A stretch of DNA of 8,005 nt from Sphingomonas sp. (GTDB lineage Bacteria > Pseudomonadota > Alphaproteobacteria > Sphingomonadales > Sphingomonadaceae), in contig JASLBO010000059.1 in NCBI GenBank assembly GCA_030146605.1, forward strand, positions 1 to 8,005, in the 5' to 3' direction. Within the stretch, counting starts at the first letter, position 1. Every line of letters starts with the position of its first letter. The notes under the pieces were generated by a model. The model had not been told where the DNA came from. It worked only from the letters and a program-made list of their open reading frames with translations, and searched no databases. Both the position numbers and the translations under genes were made by a program. Below are positions 1 to 6,434 of the stretch, in pieces.

Positions 1-1
1 C

Positions 2-1084
2 CCCGCGGGCGGTGTCTCGACCTATAAGGGCGAGGTCGCCTGGGCGCCGATCCGCGACGTTCGTTTCCGCGCCGGCTACAATCGCGCGATCCGCGGCGCC
101 AACATTTCGGAGCTGTTCGCGGCGCAGGGCCTCGGCAACATTTCCGCACAGGATCCGTGCGCTGGCGCCACCCCCACCGCCACCGCGGCCCAGTGCGCGG
201 CGACCGGCGTTTCGGCCGCGCAATATGGCCATATCATCGAATGCCCGAGCGAGGTCTGCGTCGCGCAGGGCGGCGGCAACCCGGCGCTGCGGCCCGAACA
301 GGCCGACACCTATACCGCGGGCGTCGTCTTCTCGCCGCGCTTCCTGCGGCGCTTCTCGCTCTCGATCGACTATTTCGACATCAAGGTCCGGGATTATATT
401 TCATCGATCCCCGCATCGCTGACGATCAGCCAATGCATCCAGACCGGTGATCCGTTCTTCTGCTCGCTGTTCCACCGCGACCCGCGCAACGGCGTGTTGT
501 TCGGCGAACAGGGCTATGTCGTATCGACGACGCTGAACACCGGATCGCTCAAGACAGCGGGTGTCGACGTGGGCGCCAATTATGCGTTCGATACCGGGTT
601 CGGCGGGTTCAGCGCGTCCTTCATCGGCACCTGGCTCAAGGAACACCGCACCGAACCGCTGCCGGGTCTCGGCAGCTATGATTGCGTGGGATTGTTCGGC
701 CCCACCTGCGGTCAGCCCAGCCCCGAATGGCGGCATCAGGCGCGCCTCAGCTGGTCGGACACCACCAGGATCGCGTCGGTCTCGCTCAACTGGCGCTATA
801 TCGGCGGGACCAAGCTGACCAACAACACCGACGATCCGTTCCTCACCGGTCCCGCCTATGTCCTGAATGCGAGCCTGCCGGCCTACAGCTATTTCGATCT
901 GGCGCTCACCGCGCGGGTGCAGGAGAATATCAGCTTCCGCGCCGGAGTGAACAATCTGCTCGACAAGGATCCGCCGGCGATCGCGCAGGGGCTGCTGTAC
1001 AGCTTCGGCAACGGCAACACCTATCCTGGCACATATGATGTGGCGGGCCGCACCTTCTTCATCGGGTTCAACGCCGAGTTCTGA
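2..1084 (+). CDS. TonB-dependent outer-membrane receptor, C-terminal part (5' end outside window)
   Basis: The frame is open from base 2 to a TGA at 1082-1084 and gives 360 residues, with the start and plug domain upstream of the window. What remains is the C-terminal part of a 22-strand TonB-dependent receptor barrel, a family that takes up iron complexes, vitamins or glycans across the outer membrane using TonB energy. Supporting motifs are an early AGYNRAIRGANISELF stretch, NPALRPEQADTYTAGVVFSP (typical of the 'NP.L.PE.sdsyt.G' signature), alternating amphipathic strands such as FSLSIDYFDIKVRDYI, the late VNNLLDKDPP motif, and a terminal phenylalanine (FIGFNAEF) as expected for recognition by the BAM complex. 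Two cysteine-bearing segments (CAGATP...QCAATG...ECPSEVC and QCIQTGDPFFC) probably lie in extracellular loops; such loops are common in sphingomonad receptors. The substrate cannot be told from this part. It is convergent with the rnhA operon. Confidence 0.9.
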   Translation, partial: PAGGVSTYKGEVAWAPIRDVRFRAGYNRAIRGANISELFAAQGLGNISAQDPCAGATPTATAAQCAATGVSAAQYGHIIECPSEVCVAQGGGNPALRPEQADTYTAGVVFSPRFLRRFSLSIDYFDIKVRDYISSIPASLTISQCIQTGDPFFCSLFHRDPRNGVLFGEQGYVVSTTLNTGSLKTAGVDVGANYAFDTGFGGFSASFIGTWLKEHRTEPLPGLGSYDCVGLFGPTCGQPSPEWRHQARLSWSDTTRIASVSLNWRYIGGTKLTNNTDDPFLTGPAYVLNASLPAYSYFDLALTARVQENISFRAGVNNLLDKDPPAIAQGLLYSFGNGNTYPGTYDVAGRTFFIGFNAEF

Positions 1085-1171
1085 TCCGCCATCGGATGCA
1101 CACCATTCCGCATGGCGAAGGGGTGAGATCTCCCCTTTCGATATGCGGAATGGCTCATCTGGCGGGATCAG
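1081..1171. repeat. Long imperfect palindrome at the receptor stop codon, possible terminator
   Basis: A nested inverted repeat of about 91 nt spans this stretch. From outside in, 1081-1091 pairs with 1160-1171 (one bulged G), GATG 1095-1098 with CATC 1156-1159, CCATTCCGCAT 1103-1113 with ATGCGGAATGG 1143-1153 (perfect 11 bp), and CGAAGGGG 1116-1123 with 1133-1140 (one G-U pair). The apex includes AGATCT. The structure begins on the last base of the receptor's final sense codon and includes its stop. No T-run follows on either strand, so it is not a classical intrinsic terminator. Its place between convergent genes suggests transcript-end formation or 3'-end protection, or a small palindromic element. 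The rest of the gap, 1172-1298, shows nothing I can name. Confidence 0.6.
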
Positions 1172-1298
1172 CCTGTGGCGGATTCACGGCGATATACCGG
1201 ATTCGTTCATGTGGCCGCCGCCATGAGCCGGTCGTCGCCCTGGCCACGGACAGCAATTCACGCCGGGGCGACAACCACTCTTCCGCTGCACTCAGGGA

Positions 1299-1742
1299 TT
1301 AACGCTGCGCCAGCGCGGCGTCGCTGGCGAGCTTGTCGGCACGCTCGTTGTCGGGATGGCCGGCATGGCCCTTCACCCAGACCCATTCGACGCGGTGGGG
1401 CTTCGCCGCCGCGAGCAGTTCCTGCCACAGTTCGGCATTCTTGACCGGCTTCCTGTCCGCAGTCCGCCAGCCGTTTTTCAGCCAGCCATGGATCCACTTG
1501 GTCAGCCCGTCCATGACATAGCGGCTGTCGGTCGATAGCGTGACGCGGCAGGGGCGCTTGAGCGCGTTGAGGCCCTGGATCGCGGCCATCAGCTCCATGC
1601 GGTTGTTGGTGGTGTGCGGCTCGCCGCCCGACAATTCCTTCTCGACGCCGCCCATGCGCAGCAATACGCCCCAGCCGCCGCGTCCGGGATTGCCCTTGCA
1701 CGCACCATCGGTGGCGATCTCGACATGCTGTAGTTCGGTCAT
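1299..1742 (-). CDS. rnhA: Ribonuclease HI
   Basis: This 147-residue protein has the standard length for bacterial RNase HI, which cuts the RNA strand of RNA:DNA hybrids in the cytoplasm (R-loops, Okazaki primer remnants) using two metal ions. The fold signature opens at [18 protein letters not shown], and the catalytic residues are all present: Asp12 (TDG), Glu50 (NNRMEL), Asp72 (TDSRYV), His126 (KGHAGH) and Asp136 (NERADKLA). Each is offset by exactly two from E. coli Asp10, Glu48, Asp70, His124 and Asp134. The basic-protrusion region, with [12 protein letters not shown], is also present. The frame stays open upstream inside thrB, but the ATG at 1742-1740 is chosen because it begins just before the family's first strand and overlaps the thrB stop as ATGA, which suggests translational coupling. 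It is the last gene of the ispH-thrB-rnhA operon. Confidence 0.96.
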   Translation of the reverse strand: MTELQHVEIATDGACKGNPGRGGWGVLLRMGGVEKELSGGEPHTTNNRMELMAAIQGLNALKRPCRVTLSTDSRYVMDGLTKWIHGWLKNGWRTADRKPVKNAELWQELLAAAKPHRVEWVWVKGHAGHPDNERADKLASDAALAQR

Positions 1743-2695
1743 GCGAAGAGTTCGGCTTCCATCGTGCAGTAAAAATCGTAGCGGCGCAGATAGGCGAGCG
1801 GATCCTTGCGCGTGACCATCGCGTCGGCAGGCGTGTTGAGCCAGTCCCACGCCCGGCTCAGCAGAAAACGTAGCGCCGCGCCTTCGGCCAGAACCGGCAG
1901 CGCCGCGCGCTCCTCGTCGCCGAGCCCGAAGCTTCGGGCGTAGCCATCGACCAACGCGCGCCCGACGGGGGGGTGATACTCGTTTCCGGTCGCGTCGAAC
2001 GCCCAGGCGCCGTGCATGACGGCGAGATCGAACGCGCGAATGTCGGTGCTGGCGAAATAGAAGTCGATCAGTCCGGTCACTTCGTCGCCCAGCATCAGGA
2101 CATTGTCGGGAAACAGATCGGCATGGATCGCGCTCGTCGGCAGATGTTGCGGCCAACGCTGCAAGACGCGGTCAAGCGCTTCGGAAACCCGGTCGAACAG
2201 CCCCGGCTCGATCCTGTCCAGGTCGCGCCCGCAGCGCTGGAGTTGGGCTGCCCAGGTCTGCGATCCCATCGAATTGGGGCGATCGACGGCGAAGTCTACG
2301 AGGCTGGCGTGCATCCGCCCCATCGCCGCGCCTGCCGCTCGAGCCTGATTCTGCGTGGGGTGCGTGACCGACACGCCCGGCAGGAACTTGATCAGACAGG
2401 CCGGCCGCCCCTCCAGTTCGTGGATCTCGCGGCCGTCGCGGTCCTTGATCGCCGGCGGCACCGGCAGGCCCTTCGCCGCCAGATGATCGAGCAGCGCCAT
2501 GAAATAAGGCAGGTCATCCGCCGCGACGCGCTTCTCGTACAGCGTCAGGATGAAACGGCTCTCGGTGGTGTCGACCAGATAGTTCGAATTCTCGACGCCC
2601 TCGGCGATGCCCTTGGCGGACACGAGTTCGCCAACATCGAACTTCGCGAGGAAGTGCGCCAGCGCTTCCGCCGATACCTGTGTGTAAACCGCCAT
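1739..2695 (-). CDS. thrB: Homoserine kinase, APH-fold type
   Basis: The 318-residue protein matches the aminoglycoside-phosphotransferase-like homoserine kinase used by many alphaproteobacteria in place of the GHMP-type ThrB of E. coli. It would phosphorylate homoserine with ATP, the step before threonine synthase. The N-lobe carries a GVENSNYLV segment (about 33-41) that fits the glycine-rich nucleotide loop. The C-lobe has the catalytic loop HADLFPDN (His191, Asp193, Asn198) and the metal-binding aspartate in LIDFYFAS (Asp211). The start ATG at 2695-2693 follows a G-rich stretch (GGGGGCG) about 5 nt upstream. It begins 21 nt after the ispH stop, and its own stop overlaps the rnhA start, so the three genes are probably co-transcribed. 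ThrB and RNase HI have no obvious functional link; I recall the same order in related genomes. Related kinases share this fold, so substrate assignment rests on overall similarity and context. Confidence 0.92.
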   Translation of the reverse strand: MAVYTQVSAEALAHFLAKFDVGELVSAKGIAEGVENSNYLVDTTESRFILTLYEKRVAADDLPYFMALLDHLAAKGLPVPPAIKDRDGREIHELEGRPACLIKFLPGVSVTHPTQNQARAAGAAMGRMHASLVDFAVDRPNSMGSQTWAAQLQRCGRDLDRIEPGLFDRVSEALDRVLQRWPQHLPTSAIHADLFPDNVLMLGDEVTGLIDFYFASTDIRAFDLAVMHGAWAFDATGNEYHPPVGRALVDGYARSFGLGDEERAALPVLAEGAALRFLLSRAWDWLNTPADAMVTRKDPLAYLRRYDFYCTMEAELFA

Positions 2696-2716
2696 ATTCG
2701 CCCCCGTGCGCCTGGA

Positions 2717-3643
2717 TCAGGCCGCCTCGAGGCCGCGGGGCAGCTTGAAGGCGATATTCTCGGCGACCGTCTCGACTTCGCGCTCGTTCACCTCGAAGCG
2801 CGTGCCGAGCCACTCGACGACTTCGCGCACCAGCAGTTCGGGCGCCGAGGCCCCGGCGGTCAGCCCGACCTTGGTCACCCCGTCGAACCAGGCGAAGTCG
2901 ATATCGTCGGCGCGCTGGATCAGCGTCGAGCACGTCCCGTTGCGTATCGCGACTTCGACCAGCCGCATCGAGTTGGACGATTTGGGCGAGCCGATCACCA
3001 GCACCAGATCGACCTGCTCGGCGAGCGCCTTGACCGCACCCTGGCGGTTCGAAGTCGCGTAGCAGATGTCGTCGGCGCCCGGCGCGAGGATCGCGGGGAA
3101 CCGCCCTTTGAGGACCGCGAGCACCGCTGCGGTATCGTCGACCGACAGCGTGGTCTGGGTGAGGAAGGCGAGGTTTTCGGAGTCGGCGACCGTCACCGCT
3201 TCGGCATCCTCCACCGTCTCGATCAGCGTCATCGCCCCATCCGGCACCTGGCCGAAAGTGCCGATCACTTCAGGATGGCCGGCATGACCGATGAAGAGGA
3301 TGTGCCGCCCTGCCGCGACCAGACGCTCGGCCTGGCGATGCACCTTGGAGACGAGCGGGCAGGTGGCGTCGAGATAGGAGAGGCCGCGCTCTGCGGCCTT
3401 GGCCGGCACCGCCTTGGGCACGCCGTCGGGGACCTGATCGAGCTCCTCGACGAAGATCGCGCCCTGCGCCCTGAGCGTGTCGACGACATATTTGTTGTGG
3501 ACGATCTCGTGCCGGACATAGACCGGGGCGCCATATTTCTCGATGGCGAGTTCGACGATGCGGATCGCGCGATCCACCCCGGCGCAGAAGCCGCGCGGCG
3601 CGGCAATGAGCAGTTCGAGCGGCGGTTTGGTGGTCGCGTCCAT
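2717..3643 (-). CDS. ispH: 4-hydroxy-3-methylbut-2-enyl diphosphate reductase with an internal 9-residue deletion
   Basis: IspH (LytB) performs the last step of the MEP isoprenoid pathway, reducing HMBPP to IPP and DMAPP at a [4Fe-4S] cluster. The three cluster cysteines are present: Cys20 (PRGFCAG), Cys95 (LDATCPLV) and Cys194 ([11 protein letters not shown]). So are His49 (RHEIVHN), His123 and Glu125 (GHAGHPEV), the TQTTLS motif (162-167), SSNS (222-225) and TAGASAP. By recalled alignment to E. coli, the block normally reading about (V)PVVFSAHG between VPDG and VPKAV is absent: here VPDG (71-74) runs straight into VPKAVPA. This removes the SAHG motif, the counterpart of E. coli His74 and a core beta strand. 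The 308-residue length is about nine below expectation. The frame is intact, so the gene may be impaired, a natural variant or an assembly error. ATG 3643-3641 was chosen because the family start lies just before [10 protein letters not shown]; no strong ribosome-binding site is seen. It is the first gene of the ispH-thrB-rnhA operon. Confidence 0.93.
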   Translation of the reverse strand: MDATTKPPLELLIAAPRGFCAGVDRAIRIVELAIEKYGAPVYVRHEIVHNKYVVDTLRAQGAIFVEELDQVPDGVPKAVPAKAAERGLSYLDATCPLVSKVHRQAERLVAAGRHILFIGHAGHPEVIGTFGQVPDGAMTLIETVEDAEAVTVADSENLAFLTQTTLSVDDTAAVLAVLKGRFPAILAPGADDICYATSNRQGAVKALAEQVDLVLVIGSPKSSNSMRLVEVAIRNGTCSTLIQRADDIDFAWFDGVTKVGLTAGASAPELLVREVVEWLGTRFEVNEREVETVAENIAFKLPRGLEAA

Positions 3644-3664
3644 GACAGGCCGGGCTCTACGCGA

Positions 3665-3697
3665 TTGCTTGCGCGTGCGAAAGCCGGTTCCTATGGT
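3665..3697 (+). promoter_or_regulatory. Possible promoter for the lipoprotein gene
   Basis: Within the 115-nt divergent gap (3644-3758), TTGCGC (3669-3674) and TATGGT (3692-3697) are separated by 17 nt and resemble -35 and -10 boxes; TTGCTT at 3665 is an alternative upstream box. The match is partial. If this is the promoter, the ATG at 3693 would be untranscribed, which fits the GTG start at 3759. On the other strand, a GATAAT sequence (rc of about 3704-3709) could be a -10 box for ispH, but I see no good -35 partner for it. Confidence 0.25.
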
Positions 3698-3758
3698 GCC
3701 GCGATTATCCGGGCCGCGCGTGCGTGGCCCGTTGTTCCGTCTGAAAGGTGTATCGCCC

Positions 3759-4397
3759 GTGTCGCTCGCCAAGCTCGCCGTCCCCGCCCTGATCCTGCTG
3801 GCCGCCGGCGGCTGTTCCCGTACTGGCGAGATCGCCGAGGGCGGCATCACTGCGATCCGTTCGGCCTGTCCGCATATCGGGGTGCCCGCGGGCACCGGCG
3901 ACGTGACCCTGTTCAACCCGGCAAACAGCCGCGAGGCGAGCGCGATCGACGTGAACGCGGTGCTCACCAACGTTCAGTCGACCTGCGACGAGACGGGTCC
4001 GCAGATCCAGGCCAACCTCACCTTCGACGTGCTTGCGCGGCGCAACCAGCCCGGGCCGGCGCGCGACGTCACCTTGCCTTATTTCATCACCGTGGTGCGC
4101 GGCGGCACGAACGTTACCGCGAAGCGCATCGGGCAGGTCACCCTCCGTTTCGCCGAGGGCCAGCTTCGCGCGCAGACGAGCGGGCAGGCGAGTGCCAATA
4201 TCGATCGCGCCGCGGCGACTTTGCCCGAGGAAGTGCGCAAGCGGCTCACCGAGAAGCGCAAGGCGGGCGATCAGGCCGCCGCGATGGATCCGCTCGCCGA
4301 TCCCGCGATCCGCTCGGCGGTGCTCGCCTCGACCTTCGAGGCACTGGTCGGCTTCCAGCTGACCGAGGACCAGCTGAAGTACAATGTAACGCGCTGA
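3759..4397 (+). CDS. Putative lipoprotein of unknown function
   Basis: I do not recognise this family. From a GTG start at 3759 the product is 212 residues. It opens with one lysine, a hydrophobic stretch and LLAAGGC, a plausible though non-ideal lipobox with Cys19 as the lipidation site, so the protein is probably anchored to a membrane from the periplasmic side. The mature part has two further cysteines (Cys37, Cys76) that could form a disulfide. A beta-rich central region follows ([42 protein letters not shown]), then a charged, probably helical tail ([27 protein letters not shown] segment, [10 protein letters not shown]). GTG is preferred because AAAGG at 3744-3748 lies 10 nt upstream and the signal peptide then begins correctly; in-frame ATGs at 3693 and 3543 would add an unlikely basic leader. 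It diverges from ispH and precedes the gcv leader. Codon use looks like its neighbours. Confidence 0.75.
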   Translation: MSLAKLAVPALILLAAGGCSRTGEIAEGGITAIRSACPHIGVPAGTGDVTLFNPANSREASAIDVNAVLTNVQSTCDETGPQIQANLTFDVLARRNQPGPARDVTLPYFITVVRGGTNVTAKRIGQVTLRFAEGQLRAQTSGQASANIDRAAATLPEEVRKRLTEKRKAGDQAAAMDPLADPAIRSAVLASTFEALVGFQLTEDQLKYNVTR

Positions 4398-4403
4398 ACC
4401 GGA

Positions 4404-4432
4404 TTGACTCGCTTCGGCCGCGCAGCCAAGGC
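4404..4432 (+). promoter_or_regulatory. Possible promoter of the gcv operon
   Basis: TTGACT at 4404-4409 matches five of six bases of the -35 consensus. A 17-nt spacer leads to CAAGGC (4427-4432), a poor -10 box. Transcription starting about 7 nt further on, near 4440, would begin just ahead of the riboswitch, which is the main support. The weak -10 keeps confidence low. Confidence 0.3.
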
Positions 4433-4437
4433 TGCGC
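4420..4437 (+). terminator. Hairpin after the lipoprotein gene, no T-run
   Basis: GCGCAGCC (4420-4427) and GGCTGCGC (4430-4437) form a perfect 8-bp inverted repeat around AA, effectively a 7-bp stem with a 4-nt loop, 22 nt after the lipoprotein stop. It could end the lipoprotein transcript, but no T-tract follows, and it overlaps the possible gcv promoter, so it could also be an operator-like site. Confidence 0.35.
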
Positions 4438-4463
4438 AGGTCGATGACGGGCAACCGGCATGG

Positions 4464-4655
4464 GCACGCGCGGGAGAGTGGCGGTCCTTTGAGGGGCGCC
4501 CGCCGAAGGAGCAACCGCCCCGGAATCTCTCAGGCATCAGGGACCGCGCGCGCTGTGACACTCTGGAAAGCGCCGCTCGAGAAGCGGCCACCGAAGGGGT
4601 AAGCGGCACTCTCTGTGAGGGGTGTCGTGAAAGCTCTCAGGTTCCGTGACAGAGG
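4464..4655 (+). promoter_or_regulatory. Tandem glycine riboswitch (two aptamers)
   Basis: This leader directly precedes glycine-cleavage genes and carries two copies of the glycine-aptamer core. Aptamer 1 (about 4464-4552) has GGGAGAG at 4472-4478, CGCCGAAGGAGCAA at 4501-4514, TCTCTCAGG from 4526 and a GCGCG/CGCGC closing stem. Aptamer 2 (about 4553-4655) has ACTCTGGAAAG from 4560, CCGAAGGGGTAA at 4591-4602, CTCTCAGG at 4634-4641 and a CTGT (4553-4556)/ACAG (4649-4652) closing stem. A GCCGCT/AGCGGC hairpin at about 4572-4588 fits an internal arm. In this known RNA class glycine binding usually switches on the cleavage operon. The linker between aptamers is very short. Exact ends are estimates. 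Confidence 0.95.
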
Positions 4656-4658
4656 GGG

Positions 4659-4709
4659 CGAGGGACTTGCGCGCACCGATGTGCGTTCGGACTCTCGTTC
4701 TAATCCTTT
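4659..4709 (+). terminator. Likely riboswitch expression-platform hairpin
   Basis: Just after aptamer 2, CGAGGGAC (4659-4666) can pair with GACTCTCG (4690-4697), with one G-U pair and one mismatch. Inside it GCGCAC (4671-4676) pairs with GTGCGT (4681-4686) around a CGAT loop. TTCTAATCCTTT (4698-4709) follows, which is T-rich but not a clean run. This resembles an intrinsic terminator that glycine binding could disrupt. A translational switch is also possible, because ACTCT (4691-4695) could instead pair with GGAGT (4714-4718), covering the gcvT ribosome-binding site. Confidence 0.55.
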
Positions 4710-4713
4710 GTGC

Positions 4714-4717
4714 GGAG
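4714..4717 (+). promoter_or_regulatory. gcvT ribosome-binding site
   Basis: GGAG lies 7 nt before the ATG at 4725. This decides the gcvT start in favour of 4725 over GTG 4710 (upstream of the site) and ATG 4815 (where GAGG sits too close to the start). Confidence 0.6.
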
Positions 4718-4724
4718 TGCCCCG

Positions 4725-5942
4725 ATGAGCCGAGACGTCCATAACGGCCCGACCGACGAATTCACCGAGGCCCGCGGCACGGCGTACAGCCATGATTCCG
4801 ACGCGGGCGAGGAAATGGTCGAGGTCCAGCAGCTCCCGCTCGACAGCTGGCACCGCGCGAAGGGCGGCCGCATGGTCGCGTTCGCCGGCTACGAGATGCC
4901 CGTCCAATATGAAGGCATCATGGCCGAGCATCTCTGGACGCGCGCGCATGCCGGATTGTTCGACGTCAGCCATATGGGCCAGCTGTTGTTCTCGGGACCC
5001 GAGGTCGATGCCGAGCTCGAGACCTTGTTGCCCGGCGATATCAAGGGGCTGGGCGAGGGACGCATGCGCTACTCGCTGCTGCTCGCCGACAATGGCGGCA
5101 TCCACGACGATTTGATGCTCACTCGGCTCGGACAGGACAATGCCTTCGAGGTCGACGGCGGCGCCTTCTACATGGTCGTCAACGGTGCGACCAAATGGGA
5201 CGATCTCGGCGTGCTGCGCGAGCATCTGCCGGATGAGGTCTCGATCAACCATCTCGACGAGCAGGCGCTGCTGGCGCTGCAGGGCCCGGAGGCAGTGACC
5301 GCGCTCGATCGCGTCGTGCCCGGCGTTTCCTCTCTCACATTCATGACCGCCGCTTCGTTCGAATGGAACGGCAACCCGCTCTGGGTGAGCCGATCGGGCT
5401 ATACCGGCGAGGACGGTTTCGAGATTTCGCTGCCCGGCGATGCCGCCGAAGCCTTCGCCGAGACGCTGTGCGCGCAGCCCGAAGTCAAGCCAATCGGGCT
5501 TGGGGCGCGCGATTCGCTGCGGCTCGAGGCGGGGCTGCCGCTCTACGGCCATGATCTCGATCTGGAGACCACGCCGGTCGCAGCCGATCTCGGCTTCGCC
5601 TTGTCGAAGCGCCGCCGAGAAGAGGGCGGTTTCCCCGGCCACGCGCGGATCATGGCCGAACGCGAAGGCGCCGCGATCGTCAAGCGCGTCGGGCTGATCG
5701 TCGAAGGCCGCCAGCCGGTGCGCGAAGGTGCGGCGGTGGTCGATGCCGATGGCAGCGAAGTCGGCAAGGTGACCAGCGGGGGGTTCGCGCCCTCGGTCCA
5801 GAAGGCGATCGCGATGGCCTATGTGCCGGTCGCGCTCGCAGTGCCGGGCACGCGCATCACGCTCGCCCAGCGCGGCAAAGTTCATCACGCGGAGGTCGTG
5901 GCGATGCCCTTCGTCCCACATCGCTACGTCAGAAAGGGGTAA
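4725..5942 (+). CDS. gcvT: Glycine cleavage system T protein (aminomethyltransferase)
   Basis: GcvT takes the aminomethyl group from the lipoyl arm of H protein, releases ammonia and passes the carbon to tetrahydrofolate as 5,10-methylene-THF. The 405-residue product aligns from about residue 36 ([12 protein letters not shown], then [13 protein letters not shown] at 53-65). It shows FDVSHMGQ (79-86), the folate-site region GGIHDDL (124-130) with the expected catalytic aspartate (Asp128 or Asp129), [11 protein letters not shown] (224-234), [20 protein letters not shown] (259-278) and the C-terminal barrel with [11 protein letters not shown] (347-356). E. coli GcvT has 364 residues; the excess includes about 30 N-terminal residues rich in Asp, Glu, Gly and Thr with no recognised domain. 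An internal ATG at 4815 would remove them, but the better ribosome-binding site supports 4725. It is the first gene after the glycine riboswitch, and gcvH starts 1 nt after its stop. Confidence 0.96.
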   Translation: MSRDVHNGPTDEFTEARGTAYSHDSDAGEEMVEVQQLPLDSWHRAKGGRMVAFAGYEMPVQYEGIMAEHLWTRAHAGLFDVSHMGQLLFSGPEVDAELETLLPGDIKGLGEGRMRYSLLLADNGGIHDDLMLTRLGQDNAFEVDGGAFYMVVNGATKWDDLGVLREHLPDEVSINHLDEQALLALQGPEAVTALDRVVPGVSSLTFMTAASFEWNGNPLWVSRSGYTGEDGFEISLPGDAAEAFAETLCAQPEVKPIGLGARDSLRLEAGLPLYGHDLDLETTPVAADLGFALSKRRREEGGFPGHARIMAEREGAAIVKRVGLIVEGRQPVREGAAVVDADGSEVGKVTSGGFAPSVQKAIAMAYVPVALAVPGTRITLAQRGKVHHAEVVAMPFVPHRYVRKG

Positions 5943-5943
5943 T

Positions 5944-6315
5944 ATGAGCCGCTATTTCACCGAAGATCATGAGTGGATCCAGGTCGACGGCGACACCGCG
6001 ACCGTGGGCATCACCGAATATGCGCAGAGCCAGCTCGGCGACATCGTATTCGTCGAGACCCCCGAAGAGGGCAAGACCGTCAGCAAGGGCGACGACGCCG
6101 CGGTGGTCGAGAGCGTCAAGGCCGCGTCCGACGTCTATGCCCCGGTCGCCGGCACGGTGATCGAGGGGAATGCCGCGCTCGCCGACAATCCGGCGCTGGT
6201 CAACGACGATCCCGAGGGCGAGGGCTGGTTCTTCAAGCTGACGCTCGCCGATCCGGGCGAGCTCGACGCGCTGATGGACGAAGCCGCGTACCAGGATTTC
6301 GTGAGCAAGCTTTAA
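5944..6315 (+). CDS. gcvH: Glycine cleavage system H protein (lipoyl carrier)
   Basis: This 123-residue protein is the small lipoylated shuttle that carries the aminomethyl group from P protein to T protein and hydride equivalents to L protein. The lipoyl-attachment lysine is Lys59 in [14 protein letters not shown], the usual context. Other family motifs are YFTEDHEWI (4-12), [18 protein letters not shown] (21-38), [14 protein letters not shown] (82-95) and a helical C-terminus. Length is within the normal range. The start ATG at 5944 is 1 nt after the gcvT stop, with AGAAAGGGG (5931-5939) in the end of gcvT as its ribosome-binding site, so the two are probably translated together. It is followed by a repeat-bearing spacer before gcvPA. 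Confidence 0.98.
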   Translation: MSRYFTEDHEWIQVDGDTATVGITEYAQSQLGDIVFVETPEEGKTVSKGDDAAVVESVKAASDVYAPVAGTVIEGNAALADNPALVNDDPEGEGWFFKLTLADPGELDALMDEAAYQDFVSKL

Positions 6316-6318
6316 GTC

Positions 6319-6421
6319 CCCCTCCCGCTTGCGGGAGGGGTTAGGGGAGGGCGTGGCCGCAGGCGGACTGCTCTCCGATCTTTTCAGCCCCTCCCCAGAC
6401 CCCTCCCGCAAGCGGAAGGGG
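6319..6421. repeat. Inverted pair of REP-like palindromic repeats between gcvH and gcvPA
   Basis: Two GC-rich units of 33 nt face each other: unit 1 at 6319-6351 and unit 2 at 6389-6421 on the opposite strand, identical at 30 of 33 positions by hand alignment. Each is itself a hairpin: 6319-6328 pairs perfectly with 6331-6340 (CCCTCCCGC core), and 6400-6409 pairs with 6412-6421 with one mismatch. The arrangement resembles REP/BIME (REPIN-type) elements; I recall similar C- and G-rich intergenic palindromes as common in sphingomonads. The pair can also fold into one long stem around 6352-6388. Possible roles are 3' stabilisation of gcvT-gcvH mRNA, partial termination or neutral insertion. Confidence 0.8.
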
Positions 6422-6434
6422 AGAAGGAAGAACA

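Noticed and set aside
1096..1302. Small + strand frames in the receptor-rnhA gap
   Set aside because: They begin inside the palindrome, lack convincing ribosome-binding sites and encode no recognisable peptide.
2717..3643. Calling ispH an outright pseudogene
   Set aside because: The deletion keeps the frame, and the cysteines and most active-site residues are intact, so impaired function is a hypothesis and not shown by the sequence.
3693..3758. ATG 3693 as the start of the lipoprotein gene
   Set aside because: It would put a basic, Pro/Arg-rich leader before the signal peptide, lacks a good ribosome-binding site and overlaps a possible -10 box. GTG 3759 fits better.
1973..4447. Long open + strand frame of 824 codons across thrB, ispH and part of the lipoprotein gene
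   Set aside because: It runs antisense to two well-recognised genes, then passes out of frame through a third. The translation is Arg/Asp/His-rich with no family motifs, as expected from high-GC third codon positions.
4530..5921. Open - strand frame of 463 codons opposite gcvT
   Set aside because: It is antisense to gcvT and to the riboswitch, with low-complexity composition and no recognisable motif.
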